64,000 bases of DNA from Macrostomum hystrix. Lineage: Eukaryota; Platyhelminthes; Macrostomidae. The stretch spans positions 7,906,001 through 7,970,000 of the forward strand of contig CATNEN010000007.1 of NCBI GenBank assembly GCA_950097015.1, read 5' to 3'. Below, in pieces: positions 43,745-54,999 of this stretch. Every line of letters starts with the position of its first letter. Positions within the stretch are counted from its first letter, which is position 1. Both the position numbers and the translations under genes were made by a program. The notes under the pieces were generated by a model that was not told where the DNA came from, did not search any database, and saw only the letters and a list, made by a program, of their open reading frames with translations.

Positions 43745-45572
43745 GAGGCTTGTTTCTGACTCTGCAGTGTCTGTTCTTGGCTCTGCAGTGTCTGTTTTTG
43801 ACTCTGCAGTGTCTGTTCTTGACTGTACAGTGTCTGTTCTTGGCTCTGCAGTGTCTGTTCTTGGCTCTACAGTGTCTGTTCTTGACTGTATAGTGTCTGT
43901 TCTTGACTCTACAGTGTCTGTTCTTGGCTCTACAGTGTCTGTTCTTGACTCTACAGTGTCTGTTCTTGGCTCTACAGTGTCTGTTCTTGACTGTATAGTG
44001 TCTTTTCTTGACTCTACAGTGTCTGTTCTTGGCTCTACAGTGTCTGTTCTTGACTCTACAGTGTCTGTTCTTGGCTCTACAGTGTCTGTTCTTGACTCTG
44101 CAGTGTCTGTTTCTTGACTCTACAGTGTCTGTCTTTGGTTCTACAGTGTCTGTTCTTGGTTCTACAGTGTCTGTTCGTGGTTCTACAGTGTCTGTTCTTG
44201 GTTCTACAGTGTCTGTTCGTGTTTCTACAGTCTATTCTTGGTTCTACAGTGTCTGTTCTTGACTGTACAGTGTCTGTTCTTGGCTCTACAGTGTCTGTTC
44301 TTGACTCGACAGTGTATGTTCTTGGCTCTACAGTGTCTGTTCTTGACTGTACAGTGTCTGTTCTTGGCTCTACAGTGTCTGTTCTTGGCTCTACAGTGTC
44401 TGTTCTTGGTTCTTCAGTGTCTGTTCTTGGCTCTACAGTGTCTGTTCTTGACTGTACAGTGTCTGTTCTTGACTCTACAGTGTCTGTTCTTGACTGTACA
44501 GTGTCTGTTCTTGACTCTACAGTGTCTGTTCTTGGCTCTACAGTGTCTGTTCTTGACTCTACAGCAGGGGTCGGCAACCTTATATACCCCGCGGGCTAAA
44601 GAGAGAATCTTAAAGACGACGGCGGGCCGCATGAAGAAAGGGGAGAGATGAGACCACAGATACTATAATAACTGTTATTATAGTTATTATAGTATCTGTG
44701 GATGAGACACAGGAGAGATCAGACAGGTGAGAGATGAGACGGGGAGATAAGACGCAAGAGAGATGAGACAGGGGAGAGATGAAAAAGGGGAGAGATGAGA
44801 TAGGGGAGAGATGAGACAGGGGAGAGATAAGACAGGAGAGAGATAAGACAGGGGAGAGATGAGATAGGGGAGAGATGAGACAGGGGAGATATAAGACAGG
44901 AGAGAGATAAGACAGGGGAGAGATGAAAAAGGGGAGAGGTGAGACAGGGGAGAGATGAAAAAGGGGAGAGGTGAGACAGGGGAGAGATAAGACAGGAGAG
45001 AGGTGAGACAGGGGAGAGGTGAGACAGGGGAGAGATGAGATAGGTGTACTGTAGAGTAGGTGTTAGGAGGAGCTAAGGGCCGGATTTGGGAGCTTCGAGG
45101 GCCGCATCTGGCCCGCGGGCCGGAGGTTGCCGACCCCTGCTCTACAGTGTCTGTTCTTGGCTCTACAGTGTCTGTTCTTAACTCTACAGTGTCTGTTCTT
45201 GACTCTGCAGTGTCTGTTTCTTGACTCTACAGTGTCTGTCTTTGGCTCTACAGTGTCTGTTCTTGGTTCTACAGTGTCTGTTCGTGGTTCTACAGTGTCT
45301 GTTCTTGGTTCTACAGTGTCTGTTCGTGGTTCTACAGTCTATTCTTGGTTCTACAGTGTCTGTTCTTGACTGTACAGTGTATGTTCTTGGCTCTACAGTG
45401 TCTGTTCTTGACTCTGCAGTGTCTGTTCTTGGCTCTACAGTGTCTGTTCTTGACTCTACAGTGTCTGTTCTTGACTCTGCAGTGTCTGTTCTTGACTCTA
45501 CAGTGTCTGTTCTGACTCTACAGTGTCTGTTCTTGACTCTACAGTGTCTGTTCTGACTCTACAACGCTAGTA
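43745..45572. repeat. 21-bp minisatellite, interrupted by a MITE
   Basis: Units containing CTACAGTGTCTGTTCTTGG at 43745-44564 and 45140-45572, about 60 in total, with GACTCTG, GGCTCTA, GGTTCTA and GACTGTA variants. The array was continuous before a hAT MITE landed at 44565. Several blocks on the two sides share the same rare variants (for example a TTTCTTG unit followed by GTCTTTGG, at 44107 and 45216), showing long-range duplication inside the array. Confidence 0.95.
44565..45139. mobile_element. hAT-type MITE with internal minisatellite
   Basis: The TIRs are CAGGGGTCGGCAACCT and its inverse AGGTTGCCGACCCCTG. The target duplication is CTCTACAG at 44557-44564 and 45140-45147, 8 bp as in hAT transposons. 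The 575-bp body has GCGGGC near both ends, a 17-bp palindrome near 44660-44700, and a central array of GAGAGATGAGACAGGG-type units. No transposase is encoded, so it must have been mobilised in trans. Confidence 0.93.
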
Positions 45573-45845
45573 CTGTCTGACTCTGCAGGACTTGCTAACT
45601 TGTAGAAAATGTGTAGAAATGCCTATTTTACGGAAAAATCGATATTGTTATCTGGGAGTGCTTATCGAGTGTTGTAGATTGTAGAAGATCGCTGCACTGC
45701 GTCCATTTCATTAATTACTCTCCTTCGCACTTAAGAGCACAAGAGACAAATTTTATGATTTCATAATTCTGAGAAAAGTTAAGAAATTGCAACACTCATT
45801 AGCAAATTAGCTGATTCCGACTTTTTTTACGCGTTTTTTTCTAGG
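45573..45845. other. Short intergenic spacer
   Basis: Unique sequence; nothing recognised. Confidence 0.5.
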
Positions 45846-46135
45846 CAGGTGGGTAGGGTAGGGAGGGTATTCAGGGTAGGCATGGTAGGCAGGGAAGGCA
45901 GGGTAGGCAGGGTGGGCAGGGTAGGCAGGGTAGGCAGGGTGGTCAGGGTAGGCAGGGTAGGCAGGGTAGGCAGGGTGGGCAGGGTGGGCAGGGTAGGCAG
46001 GGTAGGCAGGGTAGGCAGGGTAGGCAGGGTAGGCAGGGTAGGCAGGGTAGGCAGGGTGGGCAGGGTAGGCAGGGTAGGCAGGGTAGGCAGGGTAGGCAGG
46101 GTAGGCAGGGTAGGCAGGGTAGGCAGGGAAGGCAT
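45846..46135. repeat. 9-bp minisatellite (GGTAGGCAG)n
   Basis: About 32 nearly perfect copies, with occasional GGTGGGCAG, GGGAAGGCA and GGTGGTCAG. The unit is a multiple of three, giving periodic tripeptide frames on both strands. It lies just downstream of the peptide gene at 46306. Confidence 0.95.
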
Positions 46136-46305
46136 CAAAATAAAAAATATAGTTTTGCTAAGAAGATCTTACACAAGCGACTCATAATCTCGGTCAATCC
46201 AGTGTATTTATAGATTTAGTCCCCAAGCATTAGTACATGTATCCCGCAGCAGCGCGGGTCCATCGAAGAATTATTCCACTGGTTCGGGCCGTGAGTTTCG
46301 CGGCC

Positions 46306-46575
46306 TCACCGGCGGTAATCATAGTTGCGGTAGTTGCGCAGGACGTGGTTCAGGTAGCGGTAGCTCTTCTTGCGCACCATGAAACCGCGGGAGCCCGTGC
46401 CGCTTTCTCCGTCCCGACCGCCGCCGATCATAGCATCTCGGAGGTAGTCATAGCCGCGCTTGTTGGCGACCATCTTCGCCTCATCGGCTTCAGCGCTGGG
46501 AGCGGCAGCCGCAATGGCCACAGCCACCACCAGCAGCAACACCAGCGGTTGCAGGGACGATGTTGGACAATTCAT
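46306..46575 (-). CDS. Secreted peptide precursor, neuropeptide-like
   Basis: 89 residues, complete. The first 25 form a signal peptide ending AIAAAAPSA. A dibasic site KR (residues 39-40) and a KK (69-70) divide the rest into candidate peptides, starting GYDYLRDAMIGGG and SYRYLNHVLRNY; the last is Tyr/Arg-rich and ends in RR at the C-terminus. Layout and size fit an invertebrate neuropeptide precursor, but the peptides match no family I know and there is no C-terminal Gly for amidation. A 5' non-coding exon probably lies at about 48262-48320, with a TTAAAAGC box upstream. If so, the 1.7-kb intron holds a 22-bp and a 12-bp array. The gene at 53589 has the same plan. Confidence 0.65.
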   Translation of the reverse strand: MNCPTSSLQPLVLLLVVAVAIAAAAPSAEADEAKMVANKRGYDYLRDAMIGGGRDGESGTGSRGFMVRKKSYRYLNHVLRNYRNYDYRR

Positions 46576-46659
46576 GTCTGTGCGGTGTTAAATTTGTGTT
46601 TGAAATCGTTTAGACAGCCATCGTGGCTGTGAATACCGCATTTTCACTGAATTTTTATC

Positions 46660-47440
46660 CCTTGCCGTTTCTTCACTCCATCTTTGTCGTTTCCTAACTC
46701 CATCTTTACTGATTCCTAACTCCATCTTTACCGATTCCTAACTCAATCTTTACTGATTCCTAACTCAATCTTTACCGATTCCTAACTCAATCTTGACTGA
46801 TTCCTAACTCAATCTTGACTGATTCCTAACTCAATCTTTACTGATTCCTAACTCCATCTTTACTGATTCCTAACTCCATCTTTACCAATTCCTAACTCAA
46901 TCTTTACCGATTCCTTACTCAATATTTAACGATTCCTAACTCAATCTTTACCGATTCCTAACTCAATCTTTACCGATTCCTAACTCAATCTTTACCGATT
47001 CCTTACTCAATATTTACTGATTCCTAACTGAATCTTTACTGATTCCTTACTCAATCTTTACTGATTCCTAACTCAATCTTTACCGATTCCTTACTCAATA
47101 TTTACTGATTCCTAACTGAATCTTTACTGATTCCTTACTCAATATTTACTGATTCCTAACTCCATCTTTACTGATTCCTAACTCAATCTTTACCGATTCC
47201 TTACTCAATATTTACTGATTCCTAACTGAATCTTTACCGATTCCTAACTCAATCTTTACTGATTCCTAACTCCATCTTTACCGATTCCTAACTCAATCTT
47301 GACTGATTCCTAACTCAATCTTTACTGATTCCTAACTCAATCTTTACCGATTCCTAACTCAATCTTTACCGATTCCTAACTCAATCTTTACCGATTCCTA
47401 ACTCAATCTTTACTGATTCCTTACTCAATATTTTAGACTT
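46660..47440. repeat. 22-bp minisatellite
   Basis: About 35 units containing TACTGATTCCTAACTCAATC with CCGATT, CCAATT, CCATC and CTGAATC variants. It probably lies within the 5' UTR intron of the peptide gene at 46306-46575. Confidence 0.92.
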
Positions 47441-47980
47441 CAATAAATATTTTTATTTTTACGCAGTCGCAATTGGAACTGCAAAATTTGTAATTTTGGA
47501 AATTTCTATTCATAATGTCATCAATTGAAACAAAATTTACTCAGTTAAACAAATTGAACCGGACAAGCTCATTGCGAGAGTTTCGTTGTCCCGCATTCAT
47601 TAAGCCGACTAATAGGAAACCGCCATCCCTGCCATGGGTTCGCTTTCCCTAGCCCTTCACTCCATCCCGAGAAAAGGCCTCATATTGCAGACTGTCCGCT
47701 AGATAAGCTGTTCTGTTTGCTAAAACAGCTCACAATTTGCAGGCGCTAACTTAGCTGAGAAACTAGTTTTAGAAATGAGCACACCTGAGCACTTGCTTTT
47801 GCAATGATTGCAATCCTAGTAGGGTATGAGTAGAGAGTTAGTGTGGGTAATGCAGTTCACTACTGCAAATGATTTAATGAGCTCGCGGCCATTCATGCAC
47901 CGAATTGCATGTTCATTCACTGTCTAGCTCTTTGTAACTCTGCGCTGACCTTCTTTATCACCGAATCAGTGAGACTTGCG
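47441..47980. other. Unique spacer between two arrays
   Basis: No gene recognised; probably intronic. Confidence 0.4.
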
Positions 47981-47984
47981 GTCA

Positions 47985-48185
47985 CTCTATGAGTCACTCC
48001 ATCAGTCACTCTATCAGTCACTCTATCAGTCACTCTATCAGTCACTCAATCAGTCAGTCACTCTATCAGTCACTCTATCAGTCACTCTATCAGTCACTCT
48101 ATCAGTCAGTCACTCTATCAGTCAGTCACTCTATCAGTCACTCTATCAGTCACTCTATCAGTCACTCTATCAGTCAGTCATTCTA
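47985..48185. repeat. 12-bp minisatellite (TCACTCTATCAG)n
   Basis: About 16 units with periodic insertion of an extra CAGT. It ends about 75 bases inside the donor site at 48261. Confidence 0.9.
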
Positions 48186-48261
48186 TTGCATAATTGATCA
48201 GTAACCTGTAAAGGTGTCATTATCATCAAACATTGAAATTCAGAGACAAGATGCAAATTAC

Positions 48262-48349
48262 CTGAGCGCGGTTCTCGGAATGCTGCTGAATGAGGGGTTT
48301 GAGCAGAGAGCAGAGGAGCGGCTTGAGTCGGGCTCATCTGAGCTTTTAA
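48262..48349 (-). promoter_or_regulatory. Probable core promoter and non-coding exon 1 of the 46306 peptide gene
   Basis: On the minus strand a TTAAAAGC box at 48349-48342 is followed about 30 bases later by a C/T-rich leader and then by the donor CGCTCAG|GTAATT at 48262/48261. The next plausible acceptor is the CACAG two bases before the ATG at 46575. Its pyrimidine tract is poor, so the link is inferred. Confidence 0.4.
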
Positions 48350-48612
48350 CCGTTCGCAGCTAAAAAATGATTGGTCGCCTCTCCTCGAGTCTGAATTAAA
48401 GAAAAAAATGCAGAGTTGGACTGGTTTTAAAGGTCATTATTCACACCATACTACTGTTGAAGTAGAGAGATGTTCAGGGCTAATTTCTTGTCAACCGCTA
48501 TTTGAGGATAGACTCAAACAGATATTTAAAAAACTCACAACTCGTCCAACTTGAACAGCCAGTGGACCAATGAGAGAATGGGAGAAATCAAATAAAGATC
48601 TGGTTGTCTGAT

Positions 48613-50790
48613 AAGAGATGAGACAGGGGAGAGATGAGACAGGGGTGAGATGAGACAGGGGAGAGATGAGACAGGGGAGAGATGAGACAGGGGAGAGATG
48701 AGACAGGGGAGAGATGAGACAGGGGAGAGATGAGACAGGGGAGAGATGAGACAGGGGAGAGATGAGACAGGGGAGAGATGAGACAGGGGAGAGATGAGAC
48801 AGGGGAGAGATGAGACAGGGGAGAGATGAGACAGGGGAGAGATGAGACAGGGGAGAGATGAGACAGGGGAGAGATGAGACAGGGGAGAGATGAGACAGGG
48901 GAGAGATGGGACAAGACAGAGATGAGACAGGGGAGAGATGAGACAGGGGAGAGATGAGACAGGGGAGAGATGGGACAGGGGAGAGATGAGACAGGGGAGA
49001 GATGGGACAGGGGAGAGATGAGACAGGGGAGAGATGAGACAGGGGAGAGATGGGACAGTGCGGAGATGAGACAGGGGGAAGATGAGACAGGGGAGAGATG
49101 GGACAGGGGAGAGATGAGACAGGGGAGAGATAAGACAGTAGAGAGATGAGACAAGGGAGAGATGAGACAGCGGAGAGATGAGACAGGGGAGAGATGGGAC
49201 AAGACAGAGATGAGACAGCGGAGAGATGAGACAGGGGAGAGATGGGACAAGACAGAGATGAGACAGCGGAGAGATGAGACAGGGGAGAGATGGGACAAGA
49301 CAGAGATGAGACAGTAGAGAGATGGGACAAGACAGAGATGAGACAGTAGAGAGATGAGACAGGGGAGAGATGAGACACGGGAGAGATGAGACAGGGGAGA
49401 GATGAGATAGGGGAGAGATGAGACAGTAGAGAGATGGGACAAGACAGAGATGAGACAGTAGAGAGATGAGACAGGGGAGAGATGGGACAAGACAGAGATG
49501 AGACAGTAGAGAGATGGGACAAGACAGAGATGAGACAGTAGAGAGATGAGACAGGGGAGAGATGAGACACGGGAGAGATGAGACAGGGGAGAGATGAGAT
49601 AGGGGAGAGATGAGACAGGGGAGAGATGAGACAGGGGAGAGATGAGACAGGGGAGAGATGAGACAGGGGAGAGATGAGACAGGGAGAGATGAGACAGGGA
49701 AGAGATGAGACAGGGGAGAGATGAGACAGGGGAGAGATGAGACAGGGGAGAGATGAGACAGGGGTGAGATGAGACAGTGCGGAGATGAGACAGGGGAGAG
49801 ATGAGACAGGGGAGAGATGAGACAGGGGAGAGATGAGACAGGGGAGAGATGAGACAGGGGAGAGATGAGATAGGGGAGAGATGAGACAGGGGAGAGATGA
49901 GACAGGGGAGAGATGAGACAGGGGAGAGATGAGACAGGGGAGAGATGAGACAGGGAGAGATGAGACAGGGAAGAGATGAGACAGGGGAGAGATGAGACAG
50001 GGGAGAGATGAGACAGGGGAGAGATGAGACAGGGGTGAGATGAGACAGTGCGGAGATGAGACAGGGGAGAGATGAGACAGGGGAGAGATGAGACAGGGGA
50101 GAGATGAGACAGGGGAGAGATGAGACAGGGGAGAGATGAGACAGGGGAGAGATGAGACAGTGCGGAGATGAGACAGGGGAGAGATGAGACAGCGGAGAGA
50201 TTAGACAGGGGAGAGATGGGACAAGACAGAGATGAGACAGTAGAGAGATGGGACAAGACAGAGATGAGACAGTAGAGAGATGGGACAAGACAGAGATGAG
50301 ACAGTAGAGAGATGAGACAGGGGAGAGATGAGACAGCGGAGAGATTAGACAGGGGAGAGATGGGACAAGACAGAGATGAGACAGTAGAGAGATGGGACAA
50401 GACAGAGATGAGACAGTAGAGAGATGAGACAAGGGAGAGATGAGACAGCGGAGAGATTAGACAGGGGAGAGATGGGACAAGACAGAGATGAGACAGTAGA
50501 GAGATGGGACAAGACAGAGATGAGACAGTAGAGAGATGAGACAAGGGAGAGATGAGACAGGGGAGAGATGAGACAGTAGATAGATGATACAGGGGAGAGA
50601 TGAGACAGGGGAGAGATGAGACAGGGGAGAGATGAGACAGGGAAGAGATAAGACTGGGAAGAGATGAGACAGGGAAGAGATGAGACAGTGAAGAGATGAG
50701 ACAGGGAAGAGATAAGACTGGGAAGAGATAAGACTGGGAAGAGATAAGACTGGGAAGAGATAAGACTGGGAAGAGACGAGATATGGGATG
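48613..50790. repeat. Giant 16-bp minisatellite (about 135 units)
   Basis: Units of GAGATGAGACAGGGGA, with GGGACAAGACA, GACAGTAGA, GACAGTGCG and GACAGCGGA variants in repeated higher-order blocks. Stretches near 49700-49790 and 49950-50050 duplicate each other, as do those near 50200-50330 and 50440-50540. The unit matches the internal array of the hAT MITE at 44565-45139. All minus-strand frames are open for up to 669 codons. Confidence 0.97.
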
Positions 50791-51934
50791 AGAGACGAGA
50801 CCCGCCCTTCCTCTGATTAACTTTTACTCACGATTGTGTAAGTTCTATTCAAAGCAAAAGCAAAAGAGACCTCGGAAAATATCCCATTAGAAGGACACAT
50901 GCATTGCATCTTTGTGTCCTGCTCGCTGACATGTGCTCAAAAAACTGTCCTGTAGAAATGGCTTCACAGTGCAGAAGCATTTCCTTGCAGCGCATATCGG
51001 GTATCGGCTCAAAAATACTCAAAGCTTAAAAGCACTTAGCAATCATTTTGTTCGACCATAGACTATACAGGTGTTCTTTGATCACTTGATCACACTGACA
51101 TAAAAAATGTTGCATCCACGTAGGAAGTGCGCGCTAAACTGCCCAGCAACTAATCGAAAAGTGCGAAAGTACACCCAGTACAATTCGTCGAAACCTCGTA
51201 CTCGAATGAAAAATTACAATTTTTAGACTATTATAAGAAATAGTAAATATACATTTTGCGAATTCCTTTTTCTTTTCATTGTTTCCTGGAAAGTGGTGAA
51301 AACCTGTTGTGTGGGCGATGGTATCATTTTTTAATAATGATAAAATAAAAGATAATCAATATCAGCAGCAGCAGCAGCAGATAAAAAATCTCCCAAATAG
51401 CCCATTGTGACAAGCGGGAATTCCGCTGCTTGCCCAGCCTTTAACTCGTGAATGGGATCTTAACAATGGGAGACGGATGAGTCACCAGCCTCCTCCCTCT
51501 GACAAGGAGTGCTCTGCAGACTGCACTCGACAATGCAGCGATAGTTTGAGCACTTTCCTCACTGCCTCATCGCCTTCGATCGGAAAATGGGGGGAACTGA
51601 AAAAGCCGACTCAGTAGCAAACACTCGCTTTTTATGTCTCCATGCTCTGCTCAGTTGAAAGGCTCGCAGACTCCTGGTCGAATAGAAGACGAGGCCATTG
51701 AATGCCGTATCCGATTGGTGAGGCCATGTTTGTCAAGAGGCAACGTCTCAAATAAGATGGGAGGCAGGAATTTAGATTTAGATTCAATCCAATGAATGGA
51801 ACAAAGAAGATGCTTAATTAGGGATCTCAGTCTTTTCTGCAATGTGACTTAAAAATATACCCGAGGTAACTTTTCGTCTAATAGTTTTCTTTTCTTCGTT
51901 ATCACTTTCATTTACTTTTCAATCTCAAATCCTC
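50791..51934. other. Intergenic, nothing recognised
   Basis: Unique sequence with a short (CAG)n run near 51363-51380. No gene supported. Confidence 0.5.
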
Positions 51935-52400
51935 AGCTTCCATCCTTCATTCATCAGCTTCCATCCTTCATTCATCAGCTTCCATCCTTCATTCCTCAGC
52001 TTCCATCCTTCATTGCTCAGCTTCCATCCTTCATTGCTCAGCTTCCATCCTTCATTGCTCAGCTTCCATCCTTCATTGCTCAGCTTCCATCCTTCATTGC
52101 TCAGCTTCCATCCTTCATTGCTCAGCTTCCATCCTTCATTGCTCAGCTTCCATCCTTCATTGCTCAGCTTCCATCCTTCATTGCTCAGCTTCCATCCTTC
52201 ATTGCTCAGCTTCCATCCTTCATTGCTCAGCTTCCATCCTTCATTGCTCAGCTTCCATCCTTCATTCATCAGCTTCCATCCTTCATTGCTCAGCTTCCAT
52301 CCTTCATTCATCAGCTTCCATCCTTCATTGCTCAGCTTCCATCCTTCATTGCTCAGCTTCCATCCTTCATTCCTCAGCTTCCATCCTTCATTGCTCAGCT
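51935..52400. repeat. 21-bp minisatellite
   Basis: About 22 very uniform units of CAGCTTCCATCCTTCATT plus GCT, CAT or CCT. The unit is a multiple of three and open on both strands. Confidence 0.95.
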
Positions 52401-52639
52401 ACCGACCCTAATTATTAACCTAGCAGACTTCTAATGCCTCTGAGTCTAAAGTCCCTTGTCATAGCGGTCAGTTCTATCACTAGCGAAAGTGATTAATTAT
52501 TCGAAAATTTTGCAAAACAGTAAAAAAGGATTTCACTAAAGTCGAACTCCAAAGATTGAGTCAGTCAAATATTTGCTCGCAAACGTTTCGGGCCATCGAC
52601 ACCTCGCCCTGGTCCAGGTGACGGATGAGCTTCGCTTCT

Positions 52640-52770
52640 GATTGGCTCCTGACGCGATTCCTCAGACGGGATAAAAGCATTGAGTCGGGATCCATCTCAG
52701 GCCCTTTCCCTCGCTCGGAGACCCCGCTTCAGACTAAAATCTCAGCCCAAATCGGTCTACCGATTCGCTG
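52640..52770 (+). promoter_or_regulatory. Core promoter and non-coding exon 1 of amidated-peptide gene
   Basis: ATTGGC (an inverted CCAAT box) at about 52641, GGATAAAAGC (TATA box) at 52669-52678, then a leader of about 70 bases ending CGCTG|GTGAGT at 52770/52771. The matching acceptor CACCTCCTCAG at 53572 lies 16 bases before the ATG of the peptide precursor. Confidence 0.6.
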
Positions 52771-52827
52771 GTGAGTGTTTTAAACCTGGGCTAGGCATCT
52801 CAGAGCCTAAGTTGTGGAGGGAGAGAT

Positions 52828-53055
52828 GGGGCAGCTCACGAGAGACACCCCAGAGCCTGAAATATTGGGAGAAACTGGGCAGCTCACGAGAGACACCATA
52901 GAGCCTGAAATATTGGGAGAAACTGGGCAGCTCACGAGAGACACCATAGAGCCTGAAATATTGGGAGAAACTGGGCAGCTCACGAGAGACACCCTAGAGC
53001 CTGAAATATTGGGAGAAACTGGGCAGCCCACGAGTGACACCCCAGAGCCTGTGAT
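52828..53055. repeat. 48-bp minisatellite in 5' UTR intron of the peptide gene
   Basis: About 4.5 units containing GAAATATTGGGAGAAACTGG and CAGCTCACGAGAGACACC. The unit length equals that of the array between the S20 genes, but the sequence is unrelated. Confidence 0.9.
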
Positions 53056-53588
53056 GGTGGTACAAGACGGTAGACACCTCAGAACCTAGCTTTGAATTAC
53101 AAATAAAACGTCAGTCGGAAAACGCAGGTCAGCTGCGTTCTTCAGAGTTTCGGAGCCACGAAAATATTCGACGGACTTGTCTCTGCAGAGTTAAGGTGAA
53201 GTTTTATTCGGTTTACATAAAGATATCCTTCCAGTGACAAAAATCCATTGGAATCCATCGATTAGAATCCCAGAATTCCTACTTGGGTTCGCCGACAGAA
53301 AAGGGATTGTGAAAGTGGGGAATCTTTGTTTGACTAGTTCCTAATTGGCACCTAATTCACACACCCAGCTCCCATTTGAAATCTGTTGAGAACCGGCTCA
53401 GCCGGTGAATGCGAAAGCTCAAAGGGGTTAAAGCAGACACCGCAAAGACAGTAGAAAGAATTGCCGATAGCAACTGGGCGGGATCTTGTCAGCTCAAAAT
53501 CTTCTCACTAGTGACTAGCTGCGAGCTTAGTTCCTATCCCAACACTTTTTGCTGTGCTCTGCACCTCCTCAGTCTCTGATCGACAGCA

Positions 53589-54698
53589 ATGACTAAAATG
53601 CGTCCTCTGATTTGTCTGCTTCTCGTCACCATGGCAACCGCGGCACCAGCCCAGCAACACGCGGGCTTCGCTCCGAACTCGGCCGCCGCCGCCGCCGCCG
53701 CCGCCACCCCTGCGGAAGAGGGCGCCGAGGCCGCTGCTGACGAAGCTGCCGCCGTAGAGGCCCTGCCGCCCATCGATGACGAGGATCGGCGCATAAGCGT
53801 GAGAACTCATGAGATGAGGGAGACTGTGAGAACTCATGAGATGAGGGAGACTGTGAGAACTCATGAGATGAGGGAGACTGTGAGAACTCATGAGATGAGG
53901 GAGACTGTGAGAACTCATGAGATGAGGGAGACTGTGAGAACTCATGAGATGAGGGAGACTGTGAGAACTCATGAGAGGTTGGAGACTGTGAGAGGGACAT
54001 AGGACAACCGTTGAGAGGGAGATAAGAGAGGCGGTGAGAGGCAGTGAGAGGGAGGTAAGACAACCGGTGAGAGGGAGATAAGAGAGACGGTGAGAGGGAG
54101 ATAAGAGAGATGGTGAGAGGGAGATAAGAGAGACGGTGAGAGGGAGATAAGAGAGATGGTGAGAGGGAGATAAGAGAGACGGTGAGAGGGAGATAAGAGA
54201 GACGGTGAGAGGGAGATGAGGGAGATGGTGAGAGGGAGATAAGAGAGATGGAGAGAGGGAGATAAGAGAGACGGTGAGAGGGAGATAAGAGAGACGGTGA
54301 GAGGGAGATAAGAGAGACGGTGAGAGGGAGATAAGAGAGATGGTGATTGGGAGATAAGAGAGACGGTGAGAGGGAGATAAGAGAGATAGTGATAGGGAGA
54401 TAATAGAGACGGTGAGAGGGAGACGAGGAAGACTGTAGGTGGCCTATCCAGCGGAATGTGCACTTTCTGGTGACCGAAAACCTAAAGCACCCAACTAAAG
54501 ATCGGCTAAAAGTACTTTTCGCACCTCCCTAACCTGATCTTCTACCTGTTCCGTCTGCACCCATTGTCCCAGCCGCAGGACTGGGAGGACCTGCTTCGTC
54601 GCCTGCTGCAGCAGCACCGGGCCGCCCGCAAGAGGCACTCCGGCACAATGTCCATGAAGCAGATCCAGTCGCTTTACCAGATGATGAAGGTCGGATAA
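53589..54698 (+). CDS. Amidated neuropeptide precursor (novel candidate)
   Basis: Two coding exons, 53589-53798 and 54573-54698, join in phase 0 to give 111 residues. MTKMRPLICLLLVTMATAAPA is a signal peptide, followed by an Ala/Glu-rich acidic spacer. Exon 3 reads PQDWEDLLRRLLQQHRAARK, then the dibasic KR, then a 19-residue peptide starting HSGTMSMKQIQ and ending LYQMMKV, then a single Gly and the stop. KR-peptide-Gly-stop is the standard layout for a C-terminally amidated hormone. I cannot assign it to a known family. A non-coding first exon (to 52770), a TATA box and an ATTAAA at 54795 complete the gene. All three minisatellites in it fall in introns. Confidence 0.7.
53799..53985. repeat. 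27-bp minisatellite starting at a splice donor
   Basis: Seven units of 27 bp, each GTGAGAACTCATGAGATG then AGGGAGACT. The first base of the array is the first base of the intron, and each unit begins with GTGAGA. Confidence 0.92.
54003..54432. repeat. 23-bp minisatellite in the same intron
   Basis: About 18 units of GGTGAGAGGGAGATAAGAGA plus GAC or GAT, directly after the 27-bp array. Confidence 0.92.
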
Positions 54699-54999
54699 AG
54701 ATGCCGGCACCTGGCCAGTGCCGAGATCCGCGGTGGCCACATCCGGCTCAGACTGTGCTTTGAACCGAAAGTTAAAGACACTCATGAGTGAAAAATTAAA
54801 GTACATATGAAGGCCGTTTGACATCTGTGTTAGATATGAAATCTGCGAGTTTAATTTCTGGGAAGCGGCACTCATTTAACATTCATTTCGTCTAATACAA
54901 ATCGGATTTTTACATCGAAAATTAAAATTATGCTACTAATAGATTTTCCAAGTAGTGAGTTGAATGCTACTAAAAAGGCGAGATAACCAGATGGCAAAT
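54699..54999. other. 3' untranslated region of peptide gene and spacer
   Basis: Contains ATTAAA at 54795-54800, about 100 bases past the stop, a plausible poly(A) signal. Nothing else seen. Confidence 0.5.

Noticed and set aside
48535-50544. 669-codon minus-strand frame (SPVSSLPCLISPLSHL repeats)
   Set aside because: Two minus-strand frames are open at once over the same array and the 16-bp unit is not a multiple of three; this is a stop-free minisatellite.
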